Counted from the first letter of the stretch, positions 17,020 through 27,625 are shown. The stretch is DNA of 64,000 nucleotides from an uncultured Prevotella sp. (GCA_944320235.1 CALUGQ010000001.1:1-64000); one strand, 5' to 3'. Numbers and translations are program-made. The notes: a model not told the origin generated them from the letters alone.

Positions 17020-20000
17020 ATGAAACAAAGACTACAACGATTTTGCATCATGCTCACATTGATGTGCTGCATGGCAAATGCGCTCGCGCAAGGCAACAAA
17101 GTCTCGCTTACGTGCAAAGACCGCCCGCTGCCCTCAGCGCTGAGCGACATCGAGCGGCAGTGCGGCTACTACAAGATAAACTACAACTACAGCGACCTCA
17201 GCCGCCACAAGGTAACGGCCACGATAACAGGCAGCAGCGCCCCCGAAGCCGTCAGCACACTGCTCAAAGGCCTGCCCTACAAGGCCACGGTAAACGGCAA
17301 GTTCATACAGATAAAGAAAGCCGACGGCAACCCGCAGGCCATCGAGGCCACCGGCAGGTTGCTCGACCAGAACGGCGAGCCCGTCATCGGAGCCATTGTG
17401 ACCGTGGCAGGCACCGACAAGCGCACAGTCACCGATGCCGATGGCCGCTACAGCATAAGCGGCTTAGGCACGGATGACGTGCTGCAATACTCGTATGTAG
17501 GCATGAAGACCTACAAGCGCAAAGCCGGCCCCAAGCCCGTGACAATCATAATGGAAGACAACACCCACGCGCTGGGCGACGTGGTGATAACCGGAATGCA
17601 GCACATGGACAAGCGCCTCTTCACCGGCTCGGCCACCACCATCGACGCCTCGGAGGCCAAGATTGACGGCATAGCCGACATCAGCCGCTCGCTCGAGGGG
17701 CGCGCGGCCGGCGTGAGCGTGCAGAACGTCACCGGCACCTTCGGCACCGCCCCGCGCATACAGGTCAGGGGAGCCACCTCCATCTACGGCAACAGCCAGC
17801 CGCTGTGGGTCGTTGACGGCGTGATACAGGAGAACGTCATCGAGGTAGACGCCGACGAGCTGTCCTCGGGCAACGCCGAGACGCTCCTCTCAAGCGCCAT
17901 AGCCGGGCTCAACGCCGATGACATCGAGAGCTTCCAGATACTGCGCGACGGCTCGGCCACCTCCATCTACGGCGCGCGCGCCATGGCCGGCGTGATAGTG
18001 ATCAACACCAAGCGCGGCCGCTCGGGCAAGACCTCGGTAAACTACACCGGCGAGTTCACCACCAGGCTCAAGCCCAGCTACAACAACTTCAACATAATGA
18101 ACTCGCAGGAGCAGATGTCCGTATACCAGGAACTGCAGAAGAAAGGCTACCTCAACCCCGCCGACGTGGCCAACGCCAGCCAGAGCGGAGTGTACGGCAA
18201 GCTGGCCGAACTGATAAACTCGGGCGACGTGCTCAACACCGACCAGGGCCGCAACCAGTGGCTGCGCCAGCAGGAATACAGGAACACCGACTGGTTCGAC
18301 CTGCTTTTCTCCAACAGCATCATGCAGAACCACTCGGTGAGCATCAGCACCGGCGGCGAAAAGAGCCAGCACTACGCCTCGGTGAGCCTCATGAACGACC
18401 CCGGCTGGTACAAGCAAAGCCGCGTGAAGAGGTACACGGCCAACGTCAACTCCACGTTCACCTTCTCCGACAGGCTTAAGCTCCAGCTCATAGGCAACGC
18501 CTCCACGCGCGAGCAGAAAGCCCCCGGCACGCTCAGCTCGGAGGTAAACCTTGTCAGCGGCGAGGTGTCGAGGGCGTTCGACATAAACCCCTACTCATAC
18601 TCGCTCAACACATCGCGCGTGCTCGACCCGGGCGAGTTCTACACGCGCAACTACAACCCCTTCAACATCTTCCACGAGCTTGAGAACAACTACATAGACC
18701 TTAACACCAGCGAGTTCAAGATACAGGGAATGCTCACCTACAAGCCCCTGGCCGGCCTTGAGCTCAGCGTGCTCGGCGCGCTGAAGCGCACCATCTCGTC
18801 GTCAGAGCACAACGTGACCGAGAACTCTAACCAGGCAAACGCCTACAGGGCCATGGGCAACACCATCATACGCGACTCAAACCCGTACCTATGGACCGAC
18901 CCAAACGACCCCTACGCCGTCCCGGTGAGCGTGCTCCCCTACGGCGGCATATACGACAGGAACGACTACCGCATGACATCGTGGGACTTCCGCGGCACGG
19001 CAAACTACAACAAGATATTCAACCGCAAGCACATACTCAACATCTTCGGCGGGCTTGAAGCCAACTCCGTGGAGCGCAACGCCACGTGGATGCGCGCCTG
19101 GGGCCGCATATACGAGTTCGGCAACATAGCGAACTACGACCCCGACATGTTCGACATGCTCAAGAACGAAGGGGCCAACTACTACACCATCAGCAGCGCG
19201 CTGGAGCGCACCGTGGCCTTCTTCGGCAACGCCACGTACTCATACAAAGGCCGCTACATAGGCAACGCCACGCTGCGCTACGAGGGAACCAACACCCTCG
19301 GGGCCAACCGCAAGAGCCGCTGGTTGCCCACGTGGAACATATCAGGCGCGTGGAACGCCCACGAAGAAGAGTGGTTCAAGCAGTTCATGCCGACGCTGTC
19401 GCACTTCACGCTCAAAGGCTCCTACTCGCTCACGGCCGACCGCGGCCCCTACGACATCAGCAACTCCACGGCCATCATAAACAGCCTGGTGGGCTGGAGG
19501 CCGGTTGGCGACGACCAGGAGACCACGCTCGCCGTGACCGAGCTGGGCAACTCGGACCTCACCTACGAGAAGAAGCACGAGCTGAGCATCACCGCCGACA
19601 TCGGCTTCATGAACAACCGCATCAACATGGAGCTGAGCTGGTACGACCGGCGCAACTTTGACCTCATCGGCCCCATCACCGTGCAGGGCGTAGGCGGCGA
19701 GATAGACAAATACGGCAACATAGCCGACATGAAATCGGGCGGCTTCGAGCTGTCGCTCAACACAAAGAACATAAAGACGGCCGACTTCGAGTGGAACACC
19801 ACGTTCCTTTACTCTCACCAGTACACCGAAGTGACAAACCTCAAGAACACGACCAGGGTGATAGACCTCGTAAGAGGCAACGGCTTCGCGCTCGAAGGCT
19901 ACCCCGTGCGCTCCATCTTCTCCATACCGTTCAACAAGCTCACCAACGACGGTTTCCCTACGTTCAAGGTGGCAGGCGGCGAAGTGACCACCGACGGCAT

Positions 20001-20571
20001 AAACTTCCAGGAATACTCGGACCTGAGCTGGCTTAAGTACGAAGGCTCCACCGACCCGACCGACTATGGCTCGCTCGAAAACACGTTCAAGTACAAGGGC
20101 TTCAGGCTCAACGTGTTCATCGTATACTCCTTCGGCAACGTCGTCAGGCTCGACCCTGTGTTCTCAAACACCTACACCGACCTCGATGCCATGCCACGCG
20201 AGTTCAACAACAGGTGGTCATCGTCGGGCGAGGAAAACCGCACCACAGTGCCGGTGATACCCTCGGTGCGCCAGAACTTCCTCAACCCCAACCTCTCAAT
20301 AGCCTACAGCGCATACAACTACAGCACCGAGCGCATAGCCAAGGGAGACTTCATCAGGATGAAAGAGATATCGATTGACTACACATTCCCGAAGGAATGG
20401 ATAAAGCCCCTCAAGCTCGAGAACGCGAACTTGAAGCTGCAAGCCACCAACCTGTTCCTCATCTACGCCGACAAGAAGCTCAACGGCATGGACCCAGAGT
20501 TCTACAACACAGGCGGCGTGGCCTCGCCTATGCCCAAGCAGTACACGCTCACACTGAGACTCAGTTTCTAA
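17020..20571 (+). CDS. SusC/RagA-type TonB-linked outer-membrane protein with STN signalling domain
   Basis: 1183 residues. Order: signal peptide (1-23), STN domain (about 33-95, LSDIERQCGYYKINYNYSDL), carboxypeptidase-like regulatory domain (about 107-185), TonB plug (about 195-330, with GNSQPLWVVDGV and RDGSATSIYGARAMAGVIVINTK), and the beta-barrel to the C-terminal LTLRLSF. It forms the channel under the SusD lid and imports a bound nutrient using TonB energy. The STN domain and the upstream sigma/anti-sigma genes suggest that ligand binding also switches on transcription. The substrate cannot be read from sequence. Confidence 0.96.
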   Translation: MKQRLQRFCIMLTLMCCMANALAQGNKVSLTCKDRPLPSALSDIERQCGYYKINYNYSDLSRHKVTATITGSSAPEAVSTLLKGLPYKATVNGKFIQIKKADGNPQAIEATGRLLDQNGEPVIGAIVTVAGTDKRTVTDADGRYSISGLGTDDVLQYSYVGMKTYKRKAGPKPVTIIMEDNTHALGDVVITGMQHMDKRLFTGSATTIDASEAKIDGIADISRSLEGRAAGVSVQNVTGTFGTAPRIQVRGATSIYGNSQPLWVVDGVIQENVIEVDADELSSGNAETLLSSAIAGLNADDIESFQILRDGSATSIYGARAMAGVIVINTKRGRSGKTSVNYTGEFTTRLKPSYNNFNIMNSQEQMSVYQELQKKGYLNPADVANASQSGVYGKLAELINSGDVLNTDQGRNQWLRQQEYRNTDWFDLLFSNSIMQNHSVSISTGGEKSQHYASVSLMNDPGWYKQSRVKRYTANVNSTFTFSDRLKLQLIGNASTREQKAPGTLSSEVNLVSGEVSRAFDINPYSYSLNTSRVLDPGEFYTRNYNPFNIFHELENNYIDLNTSEFKIQGMLTYKPLAGLELSVLGALKRTISSSEHNVTENSNQANAYRAMGNTIIRDSNPYLWTDPNDPYAVPVSVLPYGGIYDRNDYRMTSWDFRGTANYNKIFNRKHILNIFGGLEANSVERNATWMRAWGRIYEFGNIANYDPDMFDMLKNEGANYYTISSALERTVAFFGNATYSYKGRYIGNATLRYEGTNTLGANRKSRWLPTWNISGAWNAHEEEWFKQFMPTLSHFTLKGSYSLTADRGPYDISNSTAIINSLVGWRPVGDDQETTLAVTELGNSDLTYEKKHELSITADIGFMNNRINMELSWYDRRNFDLIGPITVQGVGGEIDKYGNIADMKSGGFELSLNTKNIKTADFEWNTTFLYSHQYTEVTNLKNTTRVIDLVRGNGFALEGYPVRSIFSIPFNKLTNDGFPTFKVAGGEVTTDGINFQEYSDLSWLKYEGSTDPTDYGSLENTFKYKGFRLNVFIVYSFGNVVRLDPVFSNTYTDLDAMPREFNNRWSSSGEENRTTVPVIPSVRQNFLNPNLSIAYSAYNYSTERIAKGDFIRMKEISIDYTFPKEWIKPLKLENANLKLQATNLFLIYADKKLNGMDPEFYNTGGVASPMPKQYTLTLRLSF

Positions 20572-20599
20572 ACATAACAACACCAACAAACAAAACGAC

Positions 20600-22327
20600 A
20601 TGAAAACAAACATAATAATCCTCATGGCCCTGGCCGCCTTGTCGCTGCCGTCATGCCGCGACTACCTCGACGAGATACCCGACAGCCGCATAACCGTAGA
20701 CACAGACGACGAAGTGAAGGCACTGCTCAACTCAGCCTACCCCAACTGCACCTTCGTCCGCGTGGCCGAACTGGCATCCGACAATGCCGACGACCTCAAC
20801 GGAGAGGCCAACGGCTACTACGACCGATTCTCCGAGCAATGCTTCTCGTGGGAAGAAGTGACCGAAAGCGACAACGAAAGCCCCACCATGATATGGCAAG
20901 GCTACTACTCTGCCATAGGAGCGGCCAACCACGCGCTCAAGGCACTCGACGAAATGGGAGGCGCCGACACCGACACAAGGCGCGCCCTGCGAGGCGAAGC
21001 GTTGCTCTGCCGCGCCTACGCACACTTCATGCTCGTCAACATATTCTGCCAGAATTACTCAAAGGCACACAGCTCGACAGACCTCGGAGTGCCATACGCC
21101 ACCGAGCCCGAAACCACCCTCGACCCAAAGTATGAGCGCGGCACAGTGGCCGGGACATACGAAAAGATAGAAAAAGACCTGCTTGAAGGGCTATCGCTCA
21201 TCAATGATGCCATCTACACCGTGCCGCGCTACCACTTCAACACCAAGGCCGCATACACCTTCGCATCGCGCTTCTACCTTTTCTACCAACAGCCAGAGAA
21301 AGTGATAGAGTACGCCACAAAGGCCCTGGGCGACAACCCTGAGAGCCTCATGCGAGACTATGCCGCCATGGCAACCATGCCGACCGACGACATGCAGCCG
21401 CGCTCCATACAGTACACATCTTCGTCCGAGAAAGCCAACTTCCTGCTCCTACCGGTCTATTCCACAGACCAATACTACTTCACAGGAACGGAGACAGGCT
21501 CGCGCTTCAACAACAACAGCTACATAGCACAGGCCGAACAGTTCTTCCTCACGCCGTGGGCTCCCGACAACGAAGCAGCAATGCAGTCGCAGGCAATATT
21601 CAACTTCTACTGGTTCTACACCAGCGTGTACAACAAATGTATGTTCCCCAAGCAGCCCATCTACTTCGAAGAGGTGAACACAAACACCCATACGGGCTAC
21701 CAGCGCACACTGGTCGTAGCCTTGAAGGCAGAAGAAGCCCTTCTCAACAGGGCAGAAGCCTACGCGCTTACAAACCAGCCCGAGCTGGCCCTCAAGGACA
21801 TCAACGTATGGACGGACAACTTCGTGGCCGACAGCGTGTCGTACAACACATACGAATATGACGAGAACTGGAACTACATCTACGCCACAGAGCCCATAAA
21901 CAAGCACCTCACCATGGAACGCATACGCCAATGGGCCGAAGCATACGACTACTACACGCCGATGGTGCCGCGCCCACGCAAGCACCTCAACCCCGAATGG
22001 ACAACGCTTACAGAGGGAAGCGACCAGGAAAACCTGCTTCAGTGCATACTGCTCATGCGCCGCCTGGAGTTCCTGCACGAGGGAATGCGGTGGTTCGACA
22101 TCAAGCGCTACGGCATCAAAATCTACCGCCGGCGCATCATCACCGCACTCAACGCCATGGAACTGACGGACAGCATGGAGTACCGCGACCCGCGGCAGGC
22201 CATACAAATACCGTTCGAGGTAAGCTCCGCAGGCATGCAGCCCAACCCCCGCAACGAGAACAGCAGCATGCCGGAATACGCAAGGTGGAACAACAAAATG
22301 ACCCAACTCAACTTCAACAAAAGATAA
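20600..22327 (+). CDS. SusD/RagB family nutrient-binding lipoprotein
   Basis: 575 residues. The lipobox LPSC places the lipid cysteine at about residue 19, followed by RDYLDEIPDSR, a classic SusD start. TPR-like helices follow, and the C-terminal RagB/SusD domain includes LLMRRLEFLHEGMRWFDIKRYGI near residue 480. It is the surface lid of the preceding SusC, 28 nt downstream of it. Confidence 0.95.
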   Translation: MKTNIIILMALAALSLPSCRDYLDEIPDSRITVDTDDEVKALLNSAYPNCTFVRVAELASDNADDLNGEANGYYDRFSEQCFSWEEVTESDNESPTMIWQGYYSAIGAANHALKALDEMGGADTDTRRALRGEALLCRAYAHFMLVNIFCQNYSKAHSSTDLGVPYATEPETTLDPKYERGTVAGTYEKIEKDLLEGLSLINDAIYTVPRYHFNTKAAYTFASRFYLFYQQPEKVIEYATKALGDNPESLMRDYAAMATMPTDDMQPRSIQYTSSSEKANFLLLPVYSTDQYYFTGTETGSRFNNNSYIAQAEQFFLTPWAPDNEAAMQSQAIFNFYWFYTSVYNKCMFPKQPIYFEEVNTNTHTGYQRTLVVALKAEEALLNRAEAYALTNQPELALKDINVWTDNFVADSVSYNTYEYDENWNYIYATEPINKHLTMERIRQWAEAYDYYTPMVPRPRKHLNPEWTTLTEGSDQENLLQCILLMRRLEFLHEGMRWFDIKRYGIKIYRRRIITALNAMELTDSMEYRDPRQAIQIPFEVSSAGMQPNPRNENSSMPEYARWNNKMTQLNFNKR

Positions 22328-22333
22328 AACAAC

Positions 22334-23293
22334 ATGAAAAAAACAGCAAAATACATGGCGATGGCAGCCCTTGCGGCAACGGCCATAGGCTTCAGCGCCT
22401 GCTCCGAAGACTGCGTTGACGAAGGGATGAGCGTAATCAAGGACTCGCAAACCCCGCAGAACGCACTCGACCGGTGGCTATACCAAAACTACGTGCTTCC
22501 CTACAACATCGAACTGAGGTACCGCTGGGAAGACAACGAGACAAGCATGGACTACATACTCGTGCCTGCCAAGTACGAGAACGCCATCCGCATGGCGCGC
22601 ATACTCAAGTACATATGCTTCGACTCTTTCGACGAAGTGACGGGCAGCAACCTCTTCATCCGCGACAATTTCCCCAAGCAAGTGCAGCTGGTGGGCAACC
22701 CGGGGTGGAACAGCAACGGCGGATGGATGTCGCAAGGTAACTATACGCTCGGCTCATCTGAGGGCGGATACAAGATCAACCTGTGGTACGTGAACCACCT
22801 GGGCGACGTCATCTACGAAAACTACGTGCCGACCGACAGCGTCATCAGAAGCAGGGAGGAGCTCAACAAGGTGTACTTCCACACCATCATACATGAGTTC
22901 GGGCACGTGTTCCACCAGAAGGTGGCCTACTCGACCGAGTTCAACCAGGTCACAGGCACAGGCTACCTCGGCGGGATGTGGAGCTCCACGTTCCTTAGCG
23001 AGACCGACCCCGAGATATATGCCTCAGGCTTTGTCACCGCATATGCGGCATACAGCGCAGACGAAGACTTCGCCGAGACGTTCTCTACTTACGTCTGCTC
23101 CACCGAGGAAGAGTTCCAGGCGCTGCTCGACAAGGCCGACAACAAGGGGCGCAACGCCATCAACTCCAAGCTGAGCCTGGTAAGGAGCTACTTCAATGAG
23201 AACTGGAACTTGGACATAGACAGCCTGCGCGACGCGATACAAAAGCGCGAGGCAAACCTTGACAACGTGAATTTTGACGACATCAACTTATGA
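22334..23293 (+). CDS. Substrate import-associated zinc metallohydrolase lipoprotein
   Basis: 319 residues. The lipobox FSAC places the lipid cysteine at about residue 23. The zinc motif HEFGHVFH is at residues 187-194. Its place straight after a SusC/SusD pair matches the named family of substrate import-associated zinc metallohydrolase lipoproteins (TIGR04549). It probably acts on the cell surface as a peptidase or other hydrolase next to the importer; the true substrate is not known. Its stop overlaps the ATG of the next gene (ATGA). Confidence 0.88.
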   Translation: MKKTAKYMAMAALAATAIGFSACSEDCVDEGMSVIKDSQTPQNALDRWLYQNYVLPYNIELRYRWEDNETSMDYILVPAKYENAIRMARILKYICFDSFDEVTGSNLFIRDNFPKQVQLVGNPGWNSNGGWMSQGNYTLGSSEGGYKINLWYVNHLGDVIYENYVPTDSVIRSREELNKVYFHTIIHEFGHVFHQKVAYSTEFNQVTGTGYLGGMWSSTFLSETDPEIYASGFVTAYAAYSADEDFAETFSTYVCSTEEEFQALLDKADNKGRNAINSKLSLVRSYFNENWNLDIDSLRDAIQKREANLDNVNFDDINL

Positions 23294-24636
23294 CAACTAT
23301 GACAGCAATTTACCGCAGCATAACACTGGCGGCCCTGACCGCCACCATGATAGCATCATGCCAAATGAAGGAAGACGACATATTCGACATCGACCCAGCC
23401 ACGCGACAGGACAACTGGATGGCCGAATATCGCCGCGTGTTCAACAACAACGAGCATGGATGGGCGCTCTACACATCGCAGCCCACATACGGACGCCACC
23501 CGTCTGTGCAGGCTTTCGCCGTAAGGTTCGACCAAGAACGGTGCACATTCTACAAGTCTAGCGCCACAGGTTCGCTGCCCGGCATGGCGGGAGTGGACAG
23601 CGTGCAGAGCCTCTACTCGTTCAAGATGGACAACGGCATCGTGCTATCGTTCGACACATACAACGCTTTCTTCCACTACTACGCCGACCAGTCTGAGTAT
23701 TTCTCGCAAGACCTGCAGGGCGACTTTGAGTTCTGCCTCGACCGCTTCTCGGCGAACGAGGACACCATCTTCGGCCGCGGCAAGACCAAGCAGCTGCCTT
23801 TCTTCATGGTAAAGATGCACATGACGCCCGAGGAATACCAGGCTAAGTCTGACTCAATTGACAACTACGCCGCAACGAACTGCCTCACTGTCATCGGGGG
23901 CGACTCGCTGCAGACCCAATTCCTCAGCGGATACAAGAACCTGCTCATCAACTTTCCTGACGTGGAAGGAGGCCCCGTCGTGGAGCATATGTACTCTTAC
24001 GGCAACCTTACCACCGGCATATACATGATGGAGAACATAAAGTACAAGGGTACGACGGTGGTTGAGTTCAACCTCGACAAGGTGACCGGCACGTTCCACG
24101 ACCCGCGCTCCGGCGCAAGGATCGTAGGCAGGCCGCTCACCGACTACCTCATGAAGGACGACAGCTACGACAACTGGTTCTTCGGGTACAGCGGCCTGGG
24201 CGAATACTCCAAGGGGGAATGGGACAAGATGCGCGAGGCCATCGATGCCAGCGGCTTGTTGACATCACAAAACATAATATCCATAAACTTCGAGCCTTAC
24301 GCCGACGGCACCATGGACCTTGTAATCAACAAGTGGTATGGCATAGACGAGGTGCGCTACCCCATGGAACTGCGCAAGGTGTCTGACTCTGAGATTGCCA
24401 TACGACGCAGCGGCGACGAGACGTCGGGCCGCGATTTCAGCTTCTACGATGCCGGACTGAAATACCTCGTGGACGCGTTTGCCAAGCCAGACTCATGGAC
24501 CACGTACAAGATTACCCACCGCATAGGCAACTCCATGCAGCCCAACGGCTTTGAGCTTACCGACGAGTCGAACCCCGACAACAGTTACTACGTGGAGCCA
24601 AACTTCCGCTATTTCCACACCAGTCTGTGGGAGTAA
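23290..24636 (+). CDS. DUF4302 family lipoprotein
   Basis: 448 residues. The lipobox IASC places the cysteine at about residue 24, followed by an acidic stretch. The soluble domain has no catalytic motif I recognise, but its length and its position after the metallohydrolase gene fit the Bacteroidetes DUF4302 family. It is translationally coupled to the metallohydrolase (ATGA) and closes the operon before a two-way terminator. A second surface-exposed ligand-binding or enzyme-partner role is likely but unproven. Confidence 0.8.
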   Translation: MTTMTAIYRSITLAALTATMIASCQMKEDDIFDIDPATRQDNWMAEYRRVFNNNEHGWALYTSQPTYGRHPSVQAFAVRFDQERCTFYKSSATGSLPGMAGVDSVQSLYSFKMDNGIVLSFDTYNAFFHYYADQSEYFSQDLQGDFEFCLDRFSANEDTIFGRGKTKQLPFFMVKMHMTPEEYQAKSDSIDNYAATNCLTVIGGDSLQTQFLSGYKNLLINFPDVEGGPVVEHMYSYGNLTTGIYMMENIKYKGTTVVEFNLDKVTGTFHDPRSGARIVGRPLTDYLMKDDSYDNWFFGYSGLGEYSKGEWDKMREAIDASGLLTSQNIISINFEPYADGTMDLVINKWYGIDEVRYPMELRKVSDSEIAIRRSGDETSGRDFSFYDAGLKYLVDAFAKPDSWTTYKITHRIGNSMQPNGFELTDESNPDNSYYVEPNFRYFHTSLWE

Positions 24637-24683
24637 GCAGGCATACCGCAGTGCCGTTACTTGGCAAGGCACACATAAAAACC

Positions 24684-24726
24684 GAAGGCCGCAGCCCTGC
24701 CGATGCAGGTGGTGCGGCCTTCTCTC
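24684..24726. terminator. Bidirectional terminator between the import operon and the GH78 gene
   Basis: GAAGGCCGCA (24684-24693) pairs with TGCGGCCTTC (24713-24722). The minus strand continues with GGTTTTTATG, a better T run than the plus strand (TCTC). Confidence 0.8.
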
Positions 24727-24792
24727 ATATCAGAATGTCTGTGTAAAAAGGTAACCATCAAGGCTCTTGGTTTCTGGCCGACTGCCATGGAC

Positions 24793-27576
24793 TCACTCGG
24801 CCACCTCGAAGAGGTATTCGCCCGACCCAATGGCCCAGCGGCTCTTGCCGCCTGCGGCGTCAACGGGGCGTATGTCCTGCCGCCCGCTGACGGCGCGCCC
24901 ATACTCGGTTATGCGGCCCGGGTCGGCCGTGGGCAGCGTAACGGTGGCCCGGCAGCCTGCCGGTACCGCCACGCGCAGGGTGTACCGCCCGCCGCTGCGC
25001 TTCCAGCTGCACTCTATCCTGCCGCGCACGCTCTCGTAGGCGGTGGTGGCCCAGGTCACGTCGCCCGCCTCCTGCGGGTCAATGATGATGTCGCTGAAGG
25101 CCACGGACTCCTCGCTTTGCCTTATGCCGCCCAGTCCGCCGAAGAACCACTCCATCAGGTGGCCGAGCATGAGGTGGTTGTTCGACACGTCGTTGTATGC
25201 CTGCCACGATTCCGTGAGCGCCGTTGCCCCGTGGGCGAGCTGCCAGCCGTAGCCCGGCACGTCGTACTTGCTGTTCATCCTGAAGATGGTCTCGCCCATC
25301 CCGGCGGCCTGCAATGCCTGCACCACGTAGCGGTAGCCCACGTCGCCAGCGGTCAGCGCGTAGTCGCGCCCGGCGATGTCTGCCGCAAGGTTTCGCTCGA
25401 CCTTGCTCCGCATTCCCGGCTCCACCAGCCCGAGGCAGAGGCTCATGCCGCTCGCCGTCTGGCTGTTCCGCTCGTATGTGGAGTCGGCCTTGTTTAAGAA
25501 TTTCGCGTTGTACGCCGCGCGTATTTCGGCAGCGAGGGCGGCATACCGCTGCGCATCGGCATCCTTGCCGAGCAGTCGGGCCATGTCGGCCATGAGCTTT
25601 GTGTCGTAATAGTAGATGGCCGTTGCTGTCAGGGCGTTGCTCGTGAGCTGCGCCTTGCCGGGCTTCTTTGGCCCTATGTCAAACCAGTCGCCAAGCCCGT
25701 AGGCCACTATGTGGCCGCTGCTGCGGCTCGTGAGGTAGTCCAGGTAACGCTGCATGGCCGGGTAGTGGCGCTCTATGAGGCTGCGGTCGCCATACCACTT
25801 GTAGAAGTACCACGGGCAGATGATAAACGAGCTGCCCCACTCCGGCGTGTCCTCGAAGCCGTCGCTGAAGCGCACATACTCCGGCGCGATGGTGGGTATG
25901 CAGCCGCCCTCGAGCTGCGAGGCGGCCATGTTGTCCATCAGGTCGGCGTAGATGGCCCTCATGTCGAAGCGGTACTGCATGGAGTACTGCATCAAGTGGC
26001 TCTGCTCCTGCCAGCCAAGCTTCTCGCGGTGGGGGCAGTCGGTGAGCAGGCTCGCCATGTTGCTGCGCATGGCCCAGTCTATCAGGTTGTACGTCTGGTT
26101 GAAGAGCGGCTTCGAGCAGGCGAACGTTCCCGCCTCGGCGGCGTTGTTGCACGTGTGCAATCCCTCGATGGAGACAATCTCCGGCAGCCCCTCCGGGTTG
26201 TCCTCGCCGGCAGGCACGGCCCCTTCCACCTGCACGTAGCGGAAGCCGTAGTAGGTGAACTGCGGCTGCCACTGCTCCACCGCGCTGTCGCCGCGCGTGG
26301 TGTAGGCAAAGTAAAACGGCCCGCCTATGCCGCGCTGGGTAACGGCGTTGCCCCTGCCGAGCAGCTCGCCGGGGCGCAGCACTACCTTGGCGCTCTTGCC
26401 GCTGCGCACCTTAAGGCGCACGATGCCGGCGAAGTTCTGCCCCAGGTCGTACACCCAGCGGCCCTCGCCGCTCTTGAACCGCCGCTGCACGGGCAGCACG
26501 TCGCGCACGGCCACTGCGCTGCCTGCCTGCGACACCAGCCTTATAGGCTGCTCCACCTCCACGGCCTTGGCCCAGCGGCTGTCGTCGAATGCGGCGTCGG
26601 AGCACCATCCGGGCTGCTCGCGCGTGGCGTCGTAGTCCTCGCCGCCGTATATGCTTGAGTATGTCACCGGGCTTTCTGCCACGCGCCACGACTTGTCGCT
26701 GACCACAGTCTCTTCGCTCCCGTCCTCATAGCGTATCACGAGCTTCAGCCTCATCTTGGGCGCGCCATACGACTGCAGCAGCTTGAAGTATCGCTCGCGC
26801 GGTATGTTGTAGAAGCCGCCCCCGAGCATCACGCCCACCACGTTGTCGCCCACGCGCAGGCTGTCGGTAAGGTCGAACGTGACGTAGAGGGCTTCCTTTG
26901 CGTATTGCGTCCACCCCGGGTCGAGGAAATGGTCGCCGGCCTTGCTGCCGTTTACGAACATATCAAACTGCCCGAGGCCGCAGACGAAGGCCAGGACCTG
27001 GCTCACGGGCTTCTTCACGCGCACCACGCGGCGCATCATCGGCAGGCGGTACATACCCGTCTTCTCGTCGCCCAAGGCGCGTTTTACGAGTGGCGAGTGT
27101 ATGCCGGGCAGCACCTTGCGCCCGTCTTTCTCCATGGCTATCCAGCGGCTCCCGGCCCAGTCGGCCTCGGTGGGCAGCCCCGTGGTGAACCGCGCCACAC
27201 GGCTCCAGCCGGAGCTTTCGCCCCGCCGGCTCCACGACTGTACGCGCCAGTAGTACGTGGTGGCGGGCTTCAACGGCTTGCCGCCGTAGTCTACGGTGAC
27301 GGAGTTGGCCGAGCTTACGCGCCCGCTGTTCCACACGTTGCCCTCGCCTGCGGCAAGCCGCTCCTCCGAGTCGGCCACGACCACCTGGTAGGCGGCCTGC
27401 TCCGTGCCGCGCTCCTGCGCCTGCAGCTTCCAGCCGAAGTGCGGCTGCTGCGCGTCGATGCCCAACGGGTCGGCCTGCCCCTCGCAGGCAAGCCCGTAGA
27501 CGCTGTATTGCGCCTTGGCGGCATTGCCCGCCACAAGTGCCAGGGCGCACAGCGTCGCGAATAGTTTTCTTTTCAT
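24793..27576 (-). CDS. Glycoside hydrolase family 78, alpha-L-rhamnosidase
   Basis: 927 residues with a signal peptide ending near residue 22. An N-terminal FnIII-like domain includes DPLGIDAQQPHFGWKL, followed by two beta-sandwich domains, an (alpha/alpha)6 catalytic barrel (roughly 450-790, including TDCPHREKLGWQEQ and TPEWGSSFIICPWYFYKWYGD) and a C-terminal beta domain. The enzyme releases terminal alpha-L-rhamnose, as found on rhamnogalacturonan and plant glycosides. It is probably periplasmic. A TATATTTG promoter lies 42 nt upstream, and the repeat copy D 275 bp upstream. Confidence 0.93.
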   Translation of the reverse strand: MKRKLFATLCALALVAGNAAKAQYSVYGLACEGQADPLGIDAQQPHFGWKLQAQERGTEQAAYQVVVADSEERLAAGEGNVWNSGRVSSANSVTVDYGGKPLKPATTYYWRVQSWSRRGESSGWSRVARFTTGLPTEADWAGSRWIAMEKDGRKVLPGIHSPLVKRALGDEKTGMYRLPMMRRVVRVKKPVSQVLAFVCGLGQFDMFVNGSKAGDHFLDPGWTQYAKEALYVTFDLTDSLRVGDNVVGVMLGGGFYNIPRERYFKLLQSYGAPKMRLKLVIRYEDGSEETVVSDKSWRVAESPVTYSSIYGGEDYDATREQPGWCSDAAFDDSRWAKAVEVEQPIRLVSQAGSAVAVRDVLPVQRRFKSGEGRWVYDLGQNFAGIVRLKVRSGKSAKVVLRPGELLGRGNAVTQRGIGGPFYFAYTTRGDSAVEQWQPQFTYYGFRYVQVEGAVPAGEDNPEGLPEIVSIEGLHTCNNAAEAGTFACSKPLFNQTYNLIDWAMRSNMASLLTDCPHREKLGWQEQSHLMQYSMQYRFDMRAIYADLMDNMAASQLEGGCIPTIAPEYVRFSDGFEDTPEWGSSFIICPWYFYKWYGDRSLIERHYPAMQRYLDYLTSRSSGHIVAYGLGDWFDIGPKKPGKAQLTSNALTATAIYYYDTKLMADMARLLGKDADAQRYAALAAEIRAAYNAKFLNKADSTYERNSQTASGMSLCLGLVEPGMRSKVERNLAADIAGRDYALTAGDVGYRYVVQALQAAGMGETIFRMNSKYDVPGYGWQLAHGATALTESWQAYNDVSNNHLMLGHLMEWFFGGLGGIRQSEESVAFSDIIIDPQEAGDVTWATTAYESVRGRIECSWKRSGGRYTLRVAVPAGCRATVTLPTADPGRITEYGRAVSGRQDIRPVDAAGGKSRWAIGSGEYLFEVAE

Positions 27577-27617
27577 AAAAGTGTTGACAAGTTATTGGGT
27601 AAATTACAATGTGGGTG

Positions 27618-27625
27618 CAAATATA
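27618..27625 (-). promoter_or_regulatory. -7 box of the GH78 gene
   Basis: On the minus strand TATATTTG (27625-27618), 41 nt before the ATG. Confidence 0.75.
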
